From Roseibium alexandrii DFL-11 (GTDB taxonomy: Bacteria > Pseudomonadota > Alphaproteobacteria > Rhizobiales > Stappiaceae), in contig NZ_CM011002.1 in assembly GCF_000158095.2 (NCBI RefSeq), positions 673,541 through 737,540 of the forward strand: a DNA stretch of 64,000 bases. The letters are read 5' to 3'. The notes under the pieces are model-generated. The model did not search any database. It had not been told where the DNA came from and saw nothing but the letters and a program-made list of their open reading frames with translations. This document shows, piece by piece, positions 26,054-34,732 of this stretch. Position numbers and translations under genes: made by a program. Position 1 is the first letter of the stretch. The number at the start of each line of letters is the position of its first letter.

Positions 26054-26902
26054 ATGGAACGGGCGAAGCGCCGTTTGGCCGCTATCATGTGTGCGGATGT
26101 TGCACACTATTCCAGGCTCATGGAGCAGGATGAAGACGGCACGCTCAATCGTCTGAAAACCTACCGCAGCATCATGTCTTCCCTCACAGCACGGCATAGT
26201 GGGCGCATCGTCAATACTTGGGGCGATGCGGTCATCATCGAGTTTTCTTCCGTGATTGAGGCGGTGCAATGCGCAGTCGAAATCCAGAACGAGCTGTCTC
26301 ATAAAAACGCCGAGTTGCCGGACGCGACCCGCATGGAATTCCGGATCGGGTTGAACCTCGGCGATATCATGATTGAGGGCGATGATATCTACGGTGATGG
26401 CGTCAACGTCGCCGCACGGCTGCAGGAACTGGCCCCAAAGGGCGGCATTATGCTGTCACAATCGGTTTACGACCAGGTCCGCACAAAACTGGCGCTCGGC
26501 TTCGAGCCGCTCGGGCCAAAACAGGTCAAGAATGTCTCCGAACCTGTGCAAACTTTCTCAGTGCGCCTCGGTGGCCGGAACTCTCCTGAGACCGCTGGAT
26601 CTGAAGAGGACGACTTGCAGGACACTGCTGAACCCAACAGCAGTGGCAATTGGGAAAAAGACACGCAGGCGGTGGCGAACGGATTTGAACAGGCGCGCCG
26701 ATGGATCCGGTCTCAACCGAGGCGGGTCCAGTCCTGTGTTTTCATGATCGGCTTCTTCTTTGTCCTCAATTTGTTGACCTCAGGCCTGTCGACGTTGTGG
26801 TTCGTCTGGCCGTCTCTGCCGTTTGGAATGATGCTGGTCTGGCATCTGATCGCGGGGCGCCGGGGCGACAAACTCCCCATTCATCCACACCGGCCGGATT
26901 GA
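26054..26902 (+). CDS. Class III adenylate/guanylate cyclase with C-terminal 2TM domain
   Basis: 282 residues from ATG 26054. The catalytic domain fills 1-175: RRLAAIMCADVAHYSRLMEQDE carries the first metal Asp, NTWGDAVIIEF the second, and GDGVNVAARLQELA the transition-state Asn/Arg. A 40-residue polar linker leads to a basic segment and two membrane helices (about 233-275), FMIGFFFVLNLLTSG and FVWPSLPFGMMLVWHL, matching the 2TM domain. The cyclase is thus membrane-tethered at its C terminus. The nucleotide specificity was not resolved. Confidence 0.88.
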   Translation: MERAKRRLAAIMCADVAHYSRLMEQDEDGTLNRLKTYRSIMSSLTARHSGRIVNTWGDAVIIEFSSVIEAVQCAVEIQNELSHKNAELPDATRMEFRIGLNLGDIMIEGDDIYGDGVNVAARLQELAPKGGIMLSQSVYDQVRTKLALGFEPLGPKQVKNVSEPVQTFSVRLGGRNSPETAGSEEDDLQDTAEPNSSGNWEKDTQAVANGFEQARRWIRSQPRRVQSCVFMIGFFFVLNLLTSGLSTLWFVWPSLPFGMMLVWHLIAGRRGDKLPIHPHRPD

Positions 26903-27091
26903 AAAGCGTCTTTGTGAGCATATGTTGCCGGTCTGATAACTCTTTTCGGCTTAAGAACGCTGACAAGATTTGCGAGAGCGCAGCTCTTCGCTTACACATG
27001 GGACAAACCGGTTCGGCTCGGCCCGCTGACCAGACCGGAAAGAACCGCCGGGAATGACCGGCACAACAGCCAAGGGAGCTAAATCCTGCGC

Positions 27092-27706
27092 ATGAAAAAC
27101 TATTCGACCACGGTGCCTGCACGCCTCGACGATGAAGACGAGGACAAGTCCAAAGCCCAACCGTCGATCCAGGTCGACAAGCATCTGTTCGAAGCGCGCA
27201 CCGTCCTGATTACAGGTCCGGTGACCCAGGACATGGCCCGTGACGTGTGCGCCCGCCTTCTGGCGCTGGCACAAGTTTCCAATGATCCGATCACCGTCAT
27301 CGTGTCGTCTCCGGGCGGTCACGTTGAATCCGGTGACATGATCCACGACGCCATCAAGTTCATTTCTCCGGAAGTTCGTATTCTCGGCATGGGCTGGGTC
27401 GCAAGTGCCGGTGCCTTGATCTACGTTTCTGTGCCGAAAGAGTTGCGCTTTTGCACGCCGAACACCCGCTTCTTGTTGCACCAACCGTCCGGTGGCGCCG
27501 GCGGTATGGCGACGGACATCGAGATCCAGGCCAAGGAAATCATTAAGATGCGCGATCGTCTTAACAAGATCTTCGCGGATGCAACCGGGCAGCCGATCGA
27601 GCGTATCGAAAAAGATACAGATCGTGACTACTGGATGAGCCCGGAAGAGGGCATTGACTATGGCCTCGTCGGGAAAGTCGTGACCAGCGTCAACGAACTC
27701 GGCTGA
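27092..27706 (+). CDS. clpP: ClpP-family serine protease subunit (paralogue-type)
   Basis: 204 residues of the ClpP fold. The nucleophile is Ser105 in [10 protein letters not shown] (canonical ClpP has ASMGA). His130 lies in FLLHQPSGG, and the acid is in [22 protein letters not shown] forms the oxyanion region. The N-terminal 30 residues are charged and longer than usual, and no clpX or tig is adjacent. This looks like an additional ClpP isoform. A 13-codon open frame (27054-27095) ends over its start codon. Confidence 0.85.
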   Translation: MKNYSTTVPARLDDEDEDKSKAQPSIQVDKHLFEARTVLITGPVTQDMARDVCARLLALAQVSNDPITVIVSSPGGHVESGDMIHDAIKFISPEVRILGMGWVASAGALIYVSVPKELRFCTPNTRFLLHQPSGGAGGMATDIEIQAKEIIKMRDRLNKIFADATGQPIERIEKDTDRDYWMSPEEGIDYGLVGKVVTSVNELG

Positions 27707-27728
27707 TCCTTTCAGTCTTAGAACAAAG

Positions 27729-27763
27729 AGCGCCGGTGATGGAAGTCGCCGGCGCTTCTGTTT
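27729..27763. terminator. Terminator between convergent clpP and globin-like genes
   Basis: AGCGCCGG and CCGGCGCT pair perfectly over 8 bp around a 12-nt loop, with TCTGTTT following on the plus strand. It lies between two convergent genes and may serve both. Confidence 0.65.
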
Positions 27764-27769
27764 GCAGCG

Positions 27770-28174
27770 TCAGGCGCGCAGTTGGTCGTTGTCTACGGAA
27801 TAGACCAGAACTGGAGCTGTGGGCCTGGGCGCCAGAACATGTGGGCGCAGACGTTCCATGAGCGAACGCAGTTCCGCTTCGTTTTCCTCGTTTTGATCAC
27901 CGTGAAGCAATACCGCCACGAGGTGGTCTACGAAACGGCGATAAACATCGTCGCAATCGCACAGGGGCGAGAGGAGGTCGGTCACAGGCTTGCCGTCATA
28001 AAACGGGGAACCGCCGAAGAGGAAAACCAGGAACTCGCAAAAGTCTCCCGACGCATCGAACTCACCGCGCAGCGGTGCAAGATCGAAACACGGATCGGAC
28101 TCCAGTCGGTCTCTGAGCGGGGGAATTGCAGCCAAGACTGCCTTTCTGCCACCAATTTTCATATACAATGTCAT
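27770..28174 (-). CDS. Degenerate truncated-globin-like protein
   Basis: 134 residues from ATG 28174, which has GGAGA upstream; ATG 28192 is the alternative. TLYMKIGG, FLFGGSPFYDGK and RRFVDHLVAVLL align with group 1 truncated hemoglobins (GG-x-YDG, then the F-G helices). At the position of the proximal heme His, the aligned residue is Leu (DGKPVTDLLSPL), and the B-helix Phe-Tyr pair is also absent. It therefore may not bind heme in the usual way, if at all. The function is unknown. Confidence 0.6.
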   Translation of the reverse strand: MTLYMKIGGRKAVLAAIPPLRDRLESDPCFDLAPLRGEFDASGDFCEFLVFLFGGSPFYDGKPVTDLLSPLCDCDDVYRRFVDHLVAVLLHGDQNEENEAELRSLMERLRPHVLAPRPTAPVLVYSVDNDQLRA

Positions 28175-28281
28175 ATCACTGTCTCCGGCCATCTTTGCGA
28201 ACGTTGCGGGAAGTTTGACCCCTTTCGTCTGCGGTGGCTGTGACTGTCATCACAGCTGTTTCATCCATGGAAGAATCCACA

Positions 28282-29109
28282 ATGATTTTCAGATCTATTC
28301 GTGACGTATCGATCCCGGCTATTGGGTTGGGAACCTGGGATTTGCGTGGGTCACAATGCGCGCAGACTGTGTCATTTGCTTTACAGAACGGTTACAGCCA
28401 TGTGGATACGGCAGCGTATTATGAAAACGAATCTGAGGTCGGCGATGGGATTCGCGCTTCCGGTATGAACCGCCCGGACCTCTTTCTGACCACCAAGGTC
28501 TGGTGGGATCAGCTCGCAGCCGATGCATTCAGTACTTCGGCAGAAACAAGTCTTCGCAAGCTTCAAACCGATTATGTGGATCTCTTGCTCGTTCACTGGC
28601 CAAACCCCGACATACCGCTCGCGGAAACCATCGGCGCACTTGTTGAAGCGAAAGACCGCGGCCTTGCAAGGTCGATTGGTGTGTCCAATTACCCGTCCGC
28701 GCTGTTGCGGCAGGCGCAGGATCTTGCCGGTGGCCAGCTTGTGACCAACCAGGTTGAGTATCATCCTTTCTTGAGCCAGCGAACGCTCTTGCAGACGACA
28801 CAGGATCTTGGAATGGCGCTGACCGCGTATTGTCCGATCGTCAAAGGGCGGGTTGATCAGGAAGGCTTGTTCCGCGATTTGGCTGAGAAGTATGGCAAGT
28901 CGCCGGTTCAGATCACATTGCGATGGCATGTGCAGCAGCCGAACGTCATCGCCATCCCAAAGAGCAGCAATCCGGATCGGCTGAAAGCCAACATTGAAAT
29001 TTTTGATTTCGAGCTCGACAGCGACGAGATGGCGCAAATCAGCGCCTTGGGAAGGCCTGAGGGCCGGCTAATCAACGCCGCCTGGGGGCCTGTCTGGGAT
29101 CCAGAGTGA
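28282..29109 (+). CDS. Aldo/keto reductase
   Basis: 275 residues from ATG 28282 (GGAAG 8 nt upstream; ATG 28267 is an alternative). The AKR tetrad is present: Asp and Tyr in SHVDTAAYYENE, Lys in LTTKVWW, and His in LLLVHWPNP. SIGVSNYPSALL, NQVEYHPFL and IPKSSNPDRLKANIEIFDF complete the NADPH-binding barrel. Enzymes of this type reduce carbonyls, often 2,5-diketo-gluconate-like or methylglyoxal substrates. It precedes the YdcF gene by 9 nt. Confidence 0.92.
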   Translation: MIFRSIRDVSIPAIGLGTWDLRGSQCAQTVSFALQNGYSHVDTAAYYENESEVGDGIRASGMNRPDLFLTTKVWWDQLAADAFSTSAETSLRKLQTDYVDLLLVHWPNPDIPLAETIGALVEAKDRGLARSIGVSNYPSALLRQAQDLAGGQLVTNQVEYHPFLSQRTLLQTTQDLGMALTAYCPIVKGRVDQEGLFRDLAEKYGKSPVQITLRWHVQQPNVIAIPKSSNPDRLKANIEIFDFELDSDEMAQISALGRPEGRLINAAWGPVWDPE

Positions 29110-29118
29110 TATAAGTAG

Positions 29119-29925
29119 ATGTTCTTTTATCTTTCCAAGATTGCAGCGTTTTTCATTCAGCCGTCCAATTTCCTGATTGCGCTTGTTGTGGTCGGCCTGA
29201 TTGTATCGATGGGAACGCGGCTTCAAAAGTGGGGGCGGCGGTTCATTTGGGTTGGCGCACTTGGCCTCGTCATTTGCGGGTTTTCTCCGGCAGCAAACTT
29301 GTTGATCCAGCCTTTGGAAGACAGGTTTTCAAGACCGGCTGAGCTCGGGTCTTTCAACGGCGTTATCATTTTGGGCGGCGCGGTCGATACGGTGGTCACG
29401 GGTGCGCGCGGTGAGACGGCTTTGACCGTTTCCGGGGAGCGGTTGACCATCGCTGCCCGGCTTGCCAAGCAGCTCCCTGAAGCCTTGATCATTCATACCG
29501 GCGGCCAGGGGACAATCATCACGGGGCAGGCGACGGAATCCGAAGGGGCGTCGCGCCTGTTTGACGATTTCGGTATCGCTTCACAACGCATAATTTTGGA
29601 AGACGAATCCCGGAACACCTGGGAGAACGCTGTTCTCACGAAAGAGCTGGTCGATCCAAAGCCGGGACAGACCTGGCTTTTGGTGACCTCGGCGTACCAT
29701 ATGCCCCGATCCATGGGGGTTTTTGAAGCTGCCGGATGGACCGGCGTAACAGCCTATCCTGTTGACTACCGAACCCGCGGTGGCGCGGATTGGGGACTCG
29801 GCTTTGATGGTGCGTCCAAAGGGTTGCGCCGCCTGGACATTGGTGTTCGGGAGTGGATCGGCCTAACGGTTTATTGGATGACTGGCCGCAGCAGTGCCTT
29901 GTTTCCAGGCCCGGGTTTTTCTTAA
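29119..29925 (+). CDS. YdcF/ElyC family membrane protein (DUF218)
   Basis: 268 residues. Two N-terminal membrane helices (about 5-30 and 38-60) precede a DUF218 domain with GVIILGGAVDTVV, IIHTGGQGTIITG, LEDESRNTWENAV and LLVTSAYHMPRSM. ElyC/YdcF proteins act in envelope biogenesis, possibly on lipid carriers; the precise reaction is unknown. It starts 9 nt after the aldo/keto reductase and is probably cotranscribed with it. Confidence 0.87.
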   Translation: MFFYLSKIAAFFIQPSNFLIALVVVGLIVSMGTRLQKWGRRFIWVGALGLVICGFSPAANLLIQPLEDRFSRPAELGSFNGVIILGGAVDTVVTGARGETALTVSGERLTIAARLAKQLPEALIIHTGGQGTIITGQATESEGASRLFDDFGIASQRIILEDESRNTWENAVLTKELVDPKPGQTWLLVTSAYHMPRSMGVFEAAGWTGVTAYPVDYRTRGGADWGLGFDGASKGLRRLDIGVREWIGLTVYWMTGRSSALFPGPGFS

Positions 29926-30015
29926 CCAGTAAAAGTTTCCGAAAAACACCACTTTTATTCTCCGGTTAAGAGACCCATATGGGTTTCATCTCATTTGAAA
30001 AGTAAGGGCGGGCAG

Positions 30016-31263
30016 ATGGTCCTCGAAGCGCCGCTTGTCGCGGCAGATGTGGTGCAATGGCTTTACAGCGACGCACCCCAGCTGGACGGCACTCTTGAAA
30101 TCGTTAGTGAACTTGCGCAGCGGCTGCGGGCGGGTGGTGTGCCGGTCGACCGTGCGACAACGGGTATCTGGATCGTTCACCCGAACGTTCGTGCGGAAGG
30201 TTCGATCTGGGACAGCGAAGGCACACGCGAGCTCCGGCGCTATGTCCCCGGCGAAGATGCTGACGCCAATTACGAAAGCAGCCCGATCAAACGTGTTCAT
30301 GAAACCAAACAGCCTGTCCGGGTCGACATCTCCAACTGCGCCGGCACCGACGATGATTTTCCGGTCTGCCAGGAACTCCGTGAAGAGGGCTACACCGATT
30401 ACATCGCTCTGCCGATGCCGTTTTCAGATGGCTCGGTGAAGGTCGCGACCTTCGCGACGAAGGCACCCAAAGGCTTTTCGGGCGGTAACTTGAGTGTTTT
30501 CGATTCGATCATGCGGCCGTTGGCGCTCGTGTGCGAACTCAAATCGCTACGCCGCACTGCGGAAACCGTGCTTAATACCTATGTCGGCCCAAGGGCAGGT
30601 TTGAAGGTGCTTGATGGCACGACCCGGCGCGGGGAGGGCGAGTGGATCAAGGCTGTGATCAGCTTTGCCGATATCCGCGGATTTACCCGTCTGTCCAATA
30701 GTCTGCCTGCCGACAAGCTTGTTCTGTTCCTCAACAAATACTTCGGTGCGATGACCGAAGCCGTTGAGGCTCACGGCGGTGAGGTGCTGAAGTTCATCGG
30801 CGACGAGGTGATGGCTATCTTCCCCTACGAAACGGAAGAGGAAGCGAAGTCAGCTGCCTACAACGCCTTGTTGGCTGCACGGGACACGCTGAAGAAGATC
30901 GGAGAGATCAATCAGCAGAAAACCTGCATGGTGACACCTGACATGAGCGTCGGGATCGCTTTGCATGCAGGCGATGTATTTTATGGCAATGTCGGCAGCG
31001 AAACGCGTCTTGATTTCACTGTTGTCGGACCGGCCGTCAATCTCGCCGCGCGCATTGCGGAACTGGCCAAGGACTTGGGCCGCGAAGTGCTCGTGTCCGA
31101 CAATGTTGCAGGCCTGATGGGCTGCCGCTCAGGACTGTTTGGCAGCTATCACGTGAAGGGGTTTGATGATCCGGTGTCGGTGTATTCTCCCAATCTGACG
31201 TCTGGAGAGAAGTTCGACAACTGCCCGGACATAACTGTTGCGCGGGCTTTGGAAGAAAACTGA
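30016..31263 (+). CDS. Class III adenylate/guanylate cyclase with N-terminal GAF-like domain
   Basis: 415 residues from ATG 30016; a TTG at 29995 would add seven. The first 190 residues resemble a GAF sensor (RATTGIWIVHPNVRAEGS, DYIALPMPFSDG). The cyclase follows, with SFADIRGFTRLSN, KFIGDEVMAIFP and DFTVVGPAVNLAARIAELA. This architecture is common in Hyphomicrobiales. Its 3' end overlaps the convergent DUF599 gene by 115 nt. Confidence 0.88.
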   Translation: MVLEAPLVAADVVQWLYSDAPQLDGTLEIVSELAQRLRAGGVPVDRATTGIWIVHPNVRAEGSIWDSEGTRELRRYVPGEDADANYESSPIKRVHETKQPVRVDISNCAGTDDDFPVCQELREEGYTDYIALPMPFSDGSVKVATFATKAPKGFSGGNLSVFDSIMRPLALVCELKSLRRTAETVLNTYVGPRAGLKVLDGTTRRGEGEWIKAVISFADIRGFTRLSNSLPADKLVLFLNKYFGAMTEAVEAHGGEVLKFIGDEVMAIFPYETEEEAKSAAYNALLAARDTLKKIGEINQQKTCMVTPDMSVGIALHAGDVFYGNVGSETRLDFTVVGPAVNLAARIAELAKDLGREVLVSDNVAGLMGCRSGLFGSYHVKGFDDPVSVYSPNLTSGEKFDNCPDITVARALEEN

Positions 31264-31904
31264 CGGCGCAGGAGCACCAAAAACACGGCGACGGTCAGGA
31301 TCGCGAAGGCGATCGGGCCGGCGAACCATCCTAGAAAGCCGATGGCGAAGAAGAGCGCCCTCTGGCCTCTATTGAAGTGGCGGCCGGCAAGGACGTTTAG
31401 CTCACCTGCTTTTCCCGCAATTTCGCGAATGGCGTCCGGATCGCCCTGGCTGCGCTCCGGAACAGCGCCCATGACGATGCTGGCGTAGTTGAAGAGCCGA
31501 TACGCCCAACCAAACTTGAAGAAGCTGTAAGCAAAAATCAGCATGAGCCCCAACACTTTGATCTCCCAGAGAGCACGGCTGTCGGAAACCGGGATGGAGA
31601 GATCTCCGGCGACCTGAAGAATGCGATCTGTCGCATCCAGAAGGGCAAAGCTTCCCCCGATTGCCAGCAAGGCGGTTGATGCAAAGAAGGCCGTGCCTTG
31701 CTGCAATCCCGACAGGATCGCGGTGTCCATAATCCGGACCTCGCGCGTTGCCATGGTCAGCATCCAGTTCCGACGCTGCGTTTCCATCGCATATGACAGG
31801 GTTTTCTTGCGCAGCGGACCCAGATCAATCAGCAGGTTGAAACCGAGCCAAGCTACCAGGAACAGGCCGGCGGCGGCATAATCGAGTTGGGATAGGGCGT
31901 GCAT
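31149..31904 (-). CDS. DUF599 family membrane protein
   Basis: 251 residues from ATG 31904 with four membrane segments: AAAGLFLVAWLGFNLLI near 10, TAFFASTALLAIGGSFALL near 70, VLGLMLIFAYSFFKFGWAY near 115, and FFAIGFLGWFAGPIAFAILTVAVFLVLL near 190. FNLLIDLGPLRKKTLSYAM and SFFKFGWAYRLFNY are family features. The function is unknown. The C-terminal 38 codons overlap the cyclase gene on the other strand. Confidence 0.8.
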   Translation of the reverse strand: MHALSQLDYAAAGLFLVAWLGFNLLIDLGPLRKKTLSYAMETQRRNWMLTMATREVRIMDTAILSGLQQGTAFFASTALLAIGGSFALLDATDRILQVAGDLSIPVSDSRALWEIKVLGLMLIFAYSFFKFGWAYRLFNYASIVMGAVPERSQGDPDAIREIAGKAGELNVLAGRHFNRGQRALFFAIGFLGWFAGPIAFAILTVAVFLVLLRRQFSSKARATVMSGQLSNFSPDVRLGEYTDTGSSNPFT

Positions 31905-32308
31905 AGAGGTCCGTATGGTCTTGAGAGCGATTGACGTGGAACCTGCGCATCTTATCGGGAACGTCAGCCCAGCATAAGCGGTGAAGGACAAATTCCTGAG
32001 GCAACTGTCATGGATATGCGGATGAGCGATAAAAGGGCCCCAAAACAGGTGCCGCGTCTTCTTTGGAATCGGACATAATTGGGGCTGGGTTCTTACGTTT
32101 GCGGCAAGCTGATCAGAATATGTGCAACTGCTCTCAGGGCCGTAAGTTGCTCAAATTAAAACAAAAAACCGGCAATGTGAAAATTGCAGAACTGATGCCA
32201 GATTTTTGCACTTGCGAACAGGTAAGGGATCGTTTACCACCTCGCCTCACTAGCGCCACATTTGCGGTCGGATGCGGCCCGCAACGCGGAAAAATATGTA
32301 GGGATTTA
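31905..32308. other. Intergenic region upstream of DUF599 and the small membrane protein
   Basis: About 400 nt without a convincing gene. It should hold the divergent promoters of the DUF599 gene and the 44-residue membrane protein. No strong palindrome was seen. Confidence 0.5.
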
Positions 32309-32443
32309 ATGGACGAAAACGTGCAGAAATCTTGTTGGAGCGTGACACTTTGGACAGTCGGAGCCGTTGGCATCGCACTCGCCATGGTTCTCTTGTTCAA
32401 CGACGTTGACAACGCCAAACAAGCCGTCGCCATCGCCAAATAA
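32309..32443 (+). CDS. Small single-pass membrane protein (44 aa)
   Basis: ATG 32309 has AGGGA upstream and opens a 44-codon frame with one clear membrane helix (WSVTLWTVGAVGIALAMVLL) flanked by MDENVQKSC and a polar tail, FNDVDNAKQAVAIAK. A strong terminator follows 22 nt after the stop, which supports a real transcription unit. I do not recognise a family. The frame remains open upstream, but that part looks non-coding. Confidence 0.55.
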   Translation: MDENVQKSCWSVTLWTVGAVGIALAMVLLFNDVDNAKQAVAIAK

Positions 32444-32464
32444 GCCTGAGGGCGCACGAAACAC

Positions 32465-32493
32465 AAAAGCCGTAGCGATCGCTGCGGCTTTTT
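32465..32493 (+). terminator. Rho-independent terminator after the small membrane protein
   Basis: AAAAGCCG and CGGCTTTT pair around an inner AGCGATCGCT palindrome, giving a long hairpin that ends in a T run. Confidence 0.8.
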
Positions 32494-32543
32494 GCTTTCT
32501 GGCTGTCCGATTGGGCGGTGAAACAGTCAAGTTCTGACGTTTT

Positions 32544-33089
32544 TCAATTCAATACGGGAGCTGGAACAGTCGCTTTTGGGGCTGGGCGGTTTGGCGGTCC
32601 TGAGACTTTGCGCAACTCCATCTGACGCACAACCGTGCTGCTTCCCGGATGGCTGATCAGAAAACTGCTGTATGCATTTTCGCCTAGCGGCAGAAGCACA
32701 AGCTGCACTTCGCCTTGTCCCGGCCAGGTGACATCGGCGCCCCAGGCCTGCACTTGCTCTGGCAGGGTGTGAGGGCTCAAATCCAGAATGTCCGCAGCTT
32801 CCAACAGAGATGAGTTTCCTGAGTTCCAGGTCAGACCAGCGAGGCCATTTTCAACCTCAAAGAGTTCAATGTCTGTTTCGCTGATGGTCAAAACCAGATT
32901 GCCCACGACATTTCTGTAAAGCGTGAGTTCGCCTGTCTCAAGATCAGACGCAAGCGGTGCCCGATTGCCGTCCCGCTCAATAAAGCCTGCCGTGTTGATG
33001 ACATGAAACCTTCCAAGCGGCTGCATGGTATCTGCCAGGGCAGTACCTGAAAGCATCCAAATTAGAACCAGCGAGAGGAAAAGCCGCAA
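32544..33089 (-). CDS. Secreted protein of unknown function
   Basis: 181 residues with a signal peptide (MRLFLSLVLIWMLSGTALA-DT). The mature domain is beta-rich, with no Cys and no motif I recognise (FHVINTAGFIERDGNRAP, LTLYRNVVGNLVLTISET). The C terminus is proline-rich (GPPNRPAPKATVPAPV). It is probably periplasmic. The gene stands alone, downstream of and in the same direction as the NAD-dependent epimerase. Confidence 0.65.
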   Translation of the reverse strand: MRLFLSLVLIWMLSGTALADTMQPLGRFHVINTAGFIERDGNRAPLASDLETGELTLYRNVVGNLVLTISETDIELFEVENGLAGLTWNSGNSSLLEAADILDLSPHTLPEQVQAWGADVTWPGQGEVQLVLLPLGENAYSSFLISHPGSSTVVRQMELRKVSGPPNRPAPKATVPAPVLN

Positions 33090-33172
33090 TGTCGATCATC
33101 CGTTCGGTAATGATCCCTGAAAGCTACCGTACGTATGTTGATAAAGTCTTCGCTCGGTCGATGAGGTGCCGA

Positions 33173-34057
33173 TTATCTGGAAAGCGAGATCACCAGATCC
33201 TCGACTGCGGCGTGCTCCGGAGACCAGGAAAGAAGCCGTTTCGCATGTGTGTTGTCTGCAGATTGGGACAGAGCGTAGCCGGCGGCCCAGTCCTGATCGC
33301 GATCAATACCTTCCGGGGCCGGCTGCGTAACGATTTCCAGAGGCTTGCCATGACGAGCTGAGATATGGCTTGTAAGATGGTCTACGGAGACGCCGGAGAT
33401 ACCACTGCCTATGACGGACATGCGGAATCGGGTCTGACGCAACACCAGCGCGTAGAGCCGGGCAAGGTCGGATACTTCAACCAGCGGCCAAAACGTGTGT
33501 TCCGAGGCCCGGGTTTCAAACCTCCCGCTCTGTTTCAAGGCAGCTGTCATTTCTGCAACCGGACCAAAATCTGGTCCGCACACAAGGGCAGGGTGGACCA
33601 CGCAAAGCGCGAGGTCTGTTCCTGTGGAGAGCGTCTTGATGGTCTCTGTCATGAACCGAAAGGCAGGCAGCGGTGAAAACGGCGTTTTCTCATTGAGCAT
33701 GTCTCCTGCCTTGCAGGGCGGGTACAGCCAAATCCCACCGGTATAAACAACTTTGAGCGGTTGTTTGCGGTGCCGCGCGGCTTTTTTCATCTCCAGCATG
33801 GCGATCCGGTCGACCTTGCCCATGTCGGACGAGAAGGTCGCTCCGAGGTGGACAACAGCATCGCATGCTGTTGCCCGCTCAACCCACGTGGCCGGATCCC
33901 GCAGATCGCCGGGATAAGCTGAGGCGCCGAGGCGGCGCAGTTTTTCTGCAGATTGATCGGATCTGGACAGGCCGATGACCTGGCAACCGTCCTGGGCGAG
34001 CTGTTTGACTACTGCCGAGCCGATCCCGCCCGTGCCACCTGTAACGAATACATCCAT
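33173..34057 (-). CDS. NAD(P)-dependent epimerase/dehydratase family protein
   Basis: 294 residues from ATG 34057 with an extended-SDR Rossmann motif, VFVTGGTGGIGSAVV, then VIGLSRSDQSAEKLRRLGA and YPGDLRDPATW. The catalytic Tyr-x3-Lys is not obvious: the expected place near 115 reads VVYTGGIWLYPP. It may therefore be an NADP-binding reductase or an atypical member. VSDLARLYALVL is typical of this group. The substrate is unknown. Confidence 0.78.
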   Translation of the reverse strand: MDVFVTGGTGGIGSAVVKQLAQDGCQVIGLSRSDQSAEKLRRLGASAYPGDLRDPATWVERATACDAVVHLGATFSSDMGKVDRIAMLEMKKAARHRKQPLKVVYTGGIWLYPPCKAGDMLNEKTPFSPLPAFRFMTETIKTLSTGTDLALCVVHPALVCGPDFGPVAEMTAALKQSGRFETRASEHTFWPLVEVSDLARLYALVLRQTRFRMSVIGSGISGVSVDHLTSHISARHGKPLEIVTQPAPEGIDRDQDWAAGYALSQSADNTHAKRLLSWSPEHAAVEDLVISLSR

Positions 34058-34178
34058 TGTACGAGATGACCGGTTTACCGCTTCAAGCGCAAGAGCGTAA
34101 GCCCTTGTTGTAATCACTATCCACCGCTGCAGACGGTCGCTCTCTTGACCTTGCTTTGTTAACTGATAGGTCAGTTTT

Positions 34179-34613
34179 ATGACCTTGCATCTTGTGAAAC
34201 TCTGTGTGGGTGCTGATAGCGTCGAGAGCCTTCAGGCCTGGATCGACTTTCGCGTTGAGCAGGCGCGGGCGGCCGGGCTTGGCGCACACACCACCCATAC
34301 CACGCGTATGGTGCCGACCCGGCGTGACGCGCTGCTGGATGGCGGGTCGCTCTATTGGGTCATCAAAGGAAAAATTCAGGCACGTCAGCATCTCCTGGAT
34401 ATTCGGCCTTTTACCGATGATGCTGGGGTGAAACGCTGCGACCTGGTGCTGGAGCCGCGGTTGATACTCACACAATATCAGCCAAAGCGGCCGTTCCAGG
34501 GGTGGCGTTATCTGAAGGCCGAAGATGCACCAAAGGATATTCGTGCCGGTGGAGATGTTCAGAACATGCCGGACAGCATGCGGCGGGATCTCACGGAGCT
34601 CTGTCTCATTTGA
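34179..34613 (+). CDS. DUF1489 family protein
   Basis: 144 residues matching the alphaproteobacterial DUF1489 family over its whole length: MTLHLVKLCVGADSVESL, THTTRMVPTRRDALLDGGSL, YWVIKGKIQARQ, LEPRLILTQYQPKRPFQGWR and a C-terminal MRRDLTELCLI. The family function is unknown. It is divergent from the epimerase gene, with 121 nt between starts. Confidence 0.88.
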   Translation: MTLHLVKLCVGADSVESLQAWIDFRVEQARAAGLGAHTTHTTRMVPTRRDALLDGGSLYWVIKGKIQARQHLLDIRPFTDDAGVKRCDLVLEPRLILTQYQPKRPFQGWRYLKAEDAPKDIRAGGDVQNMPDSMRRDLTELCLI

Positions 34614-34732
34614 TTGCAAACCGCCTGCGGCAATTGCGGCAAAAGCGTTGACGTAGACGGTCCCAAGAACCAAGTTCGGGTTGTGAACGGCAGGATAAGG
34701 GACACTCAGTCTTGGCAAAGACACGGGACAGC

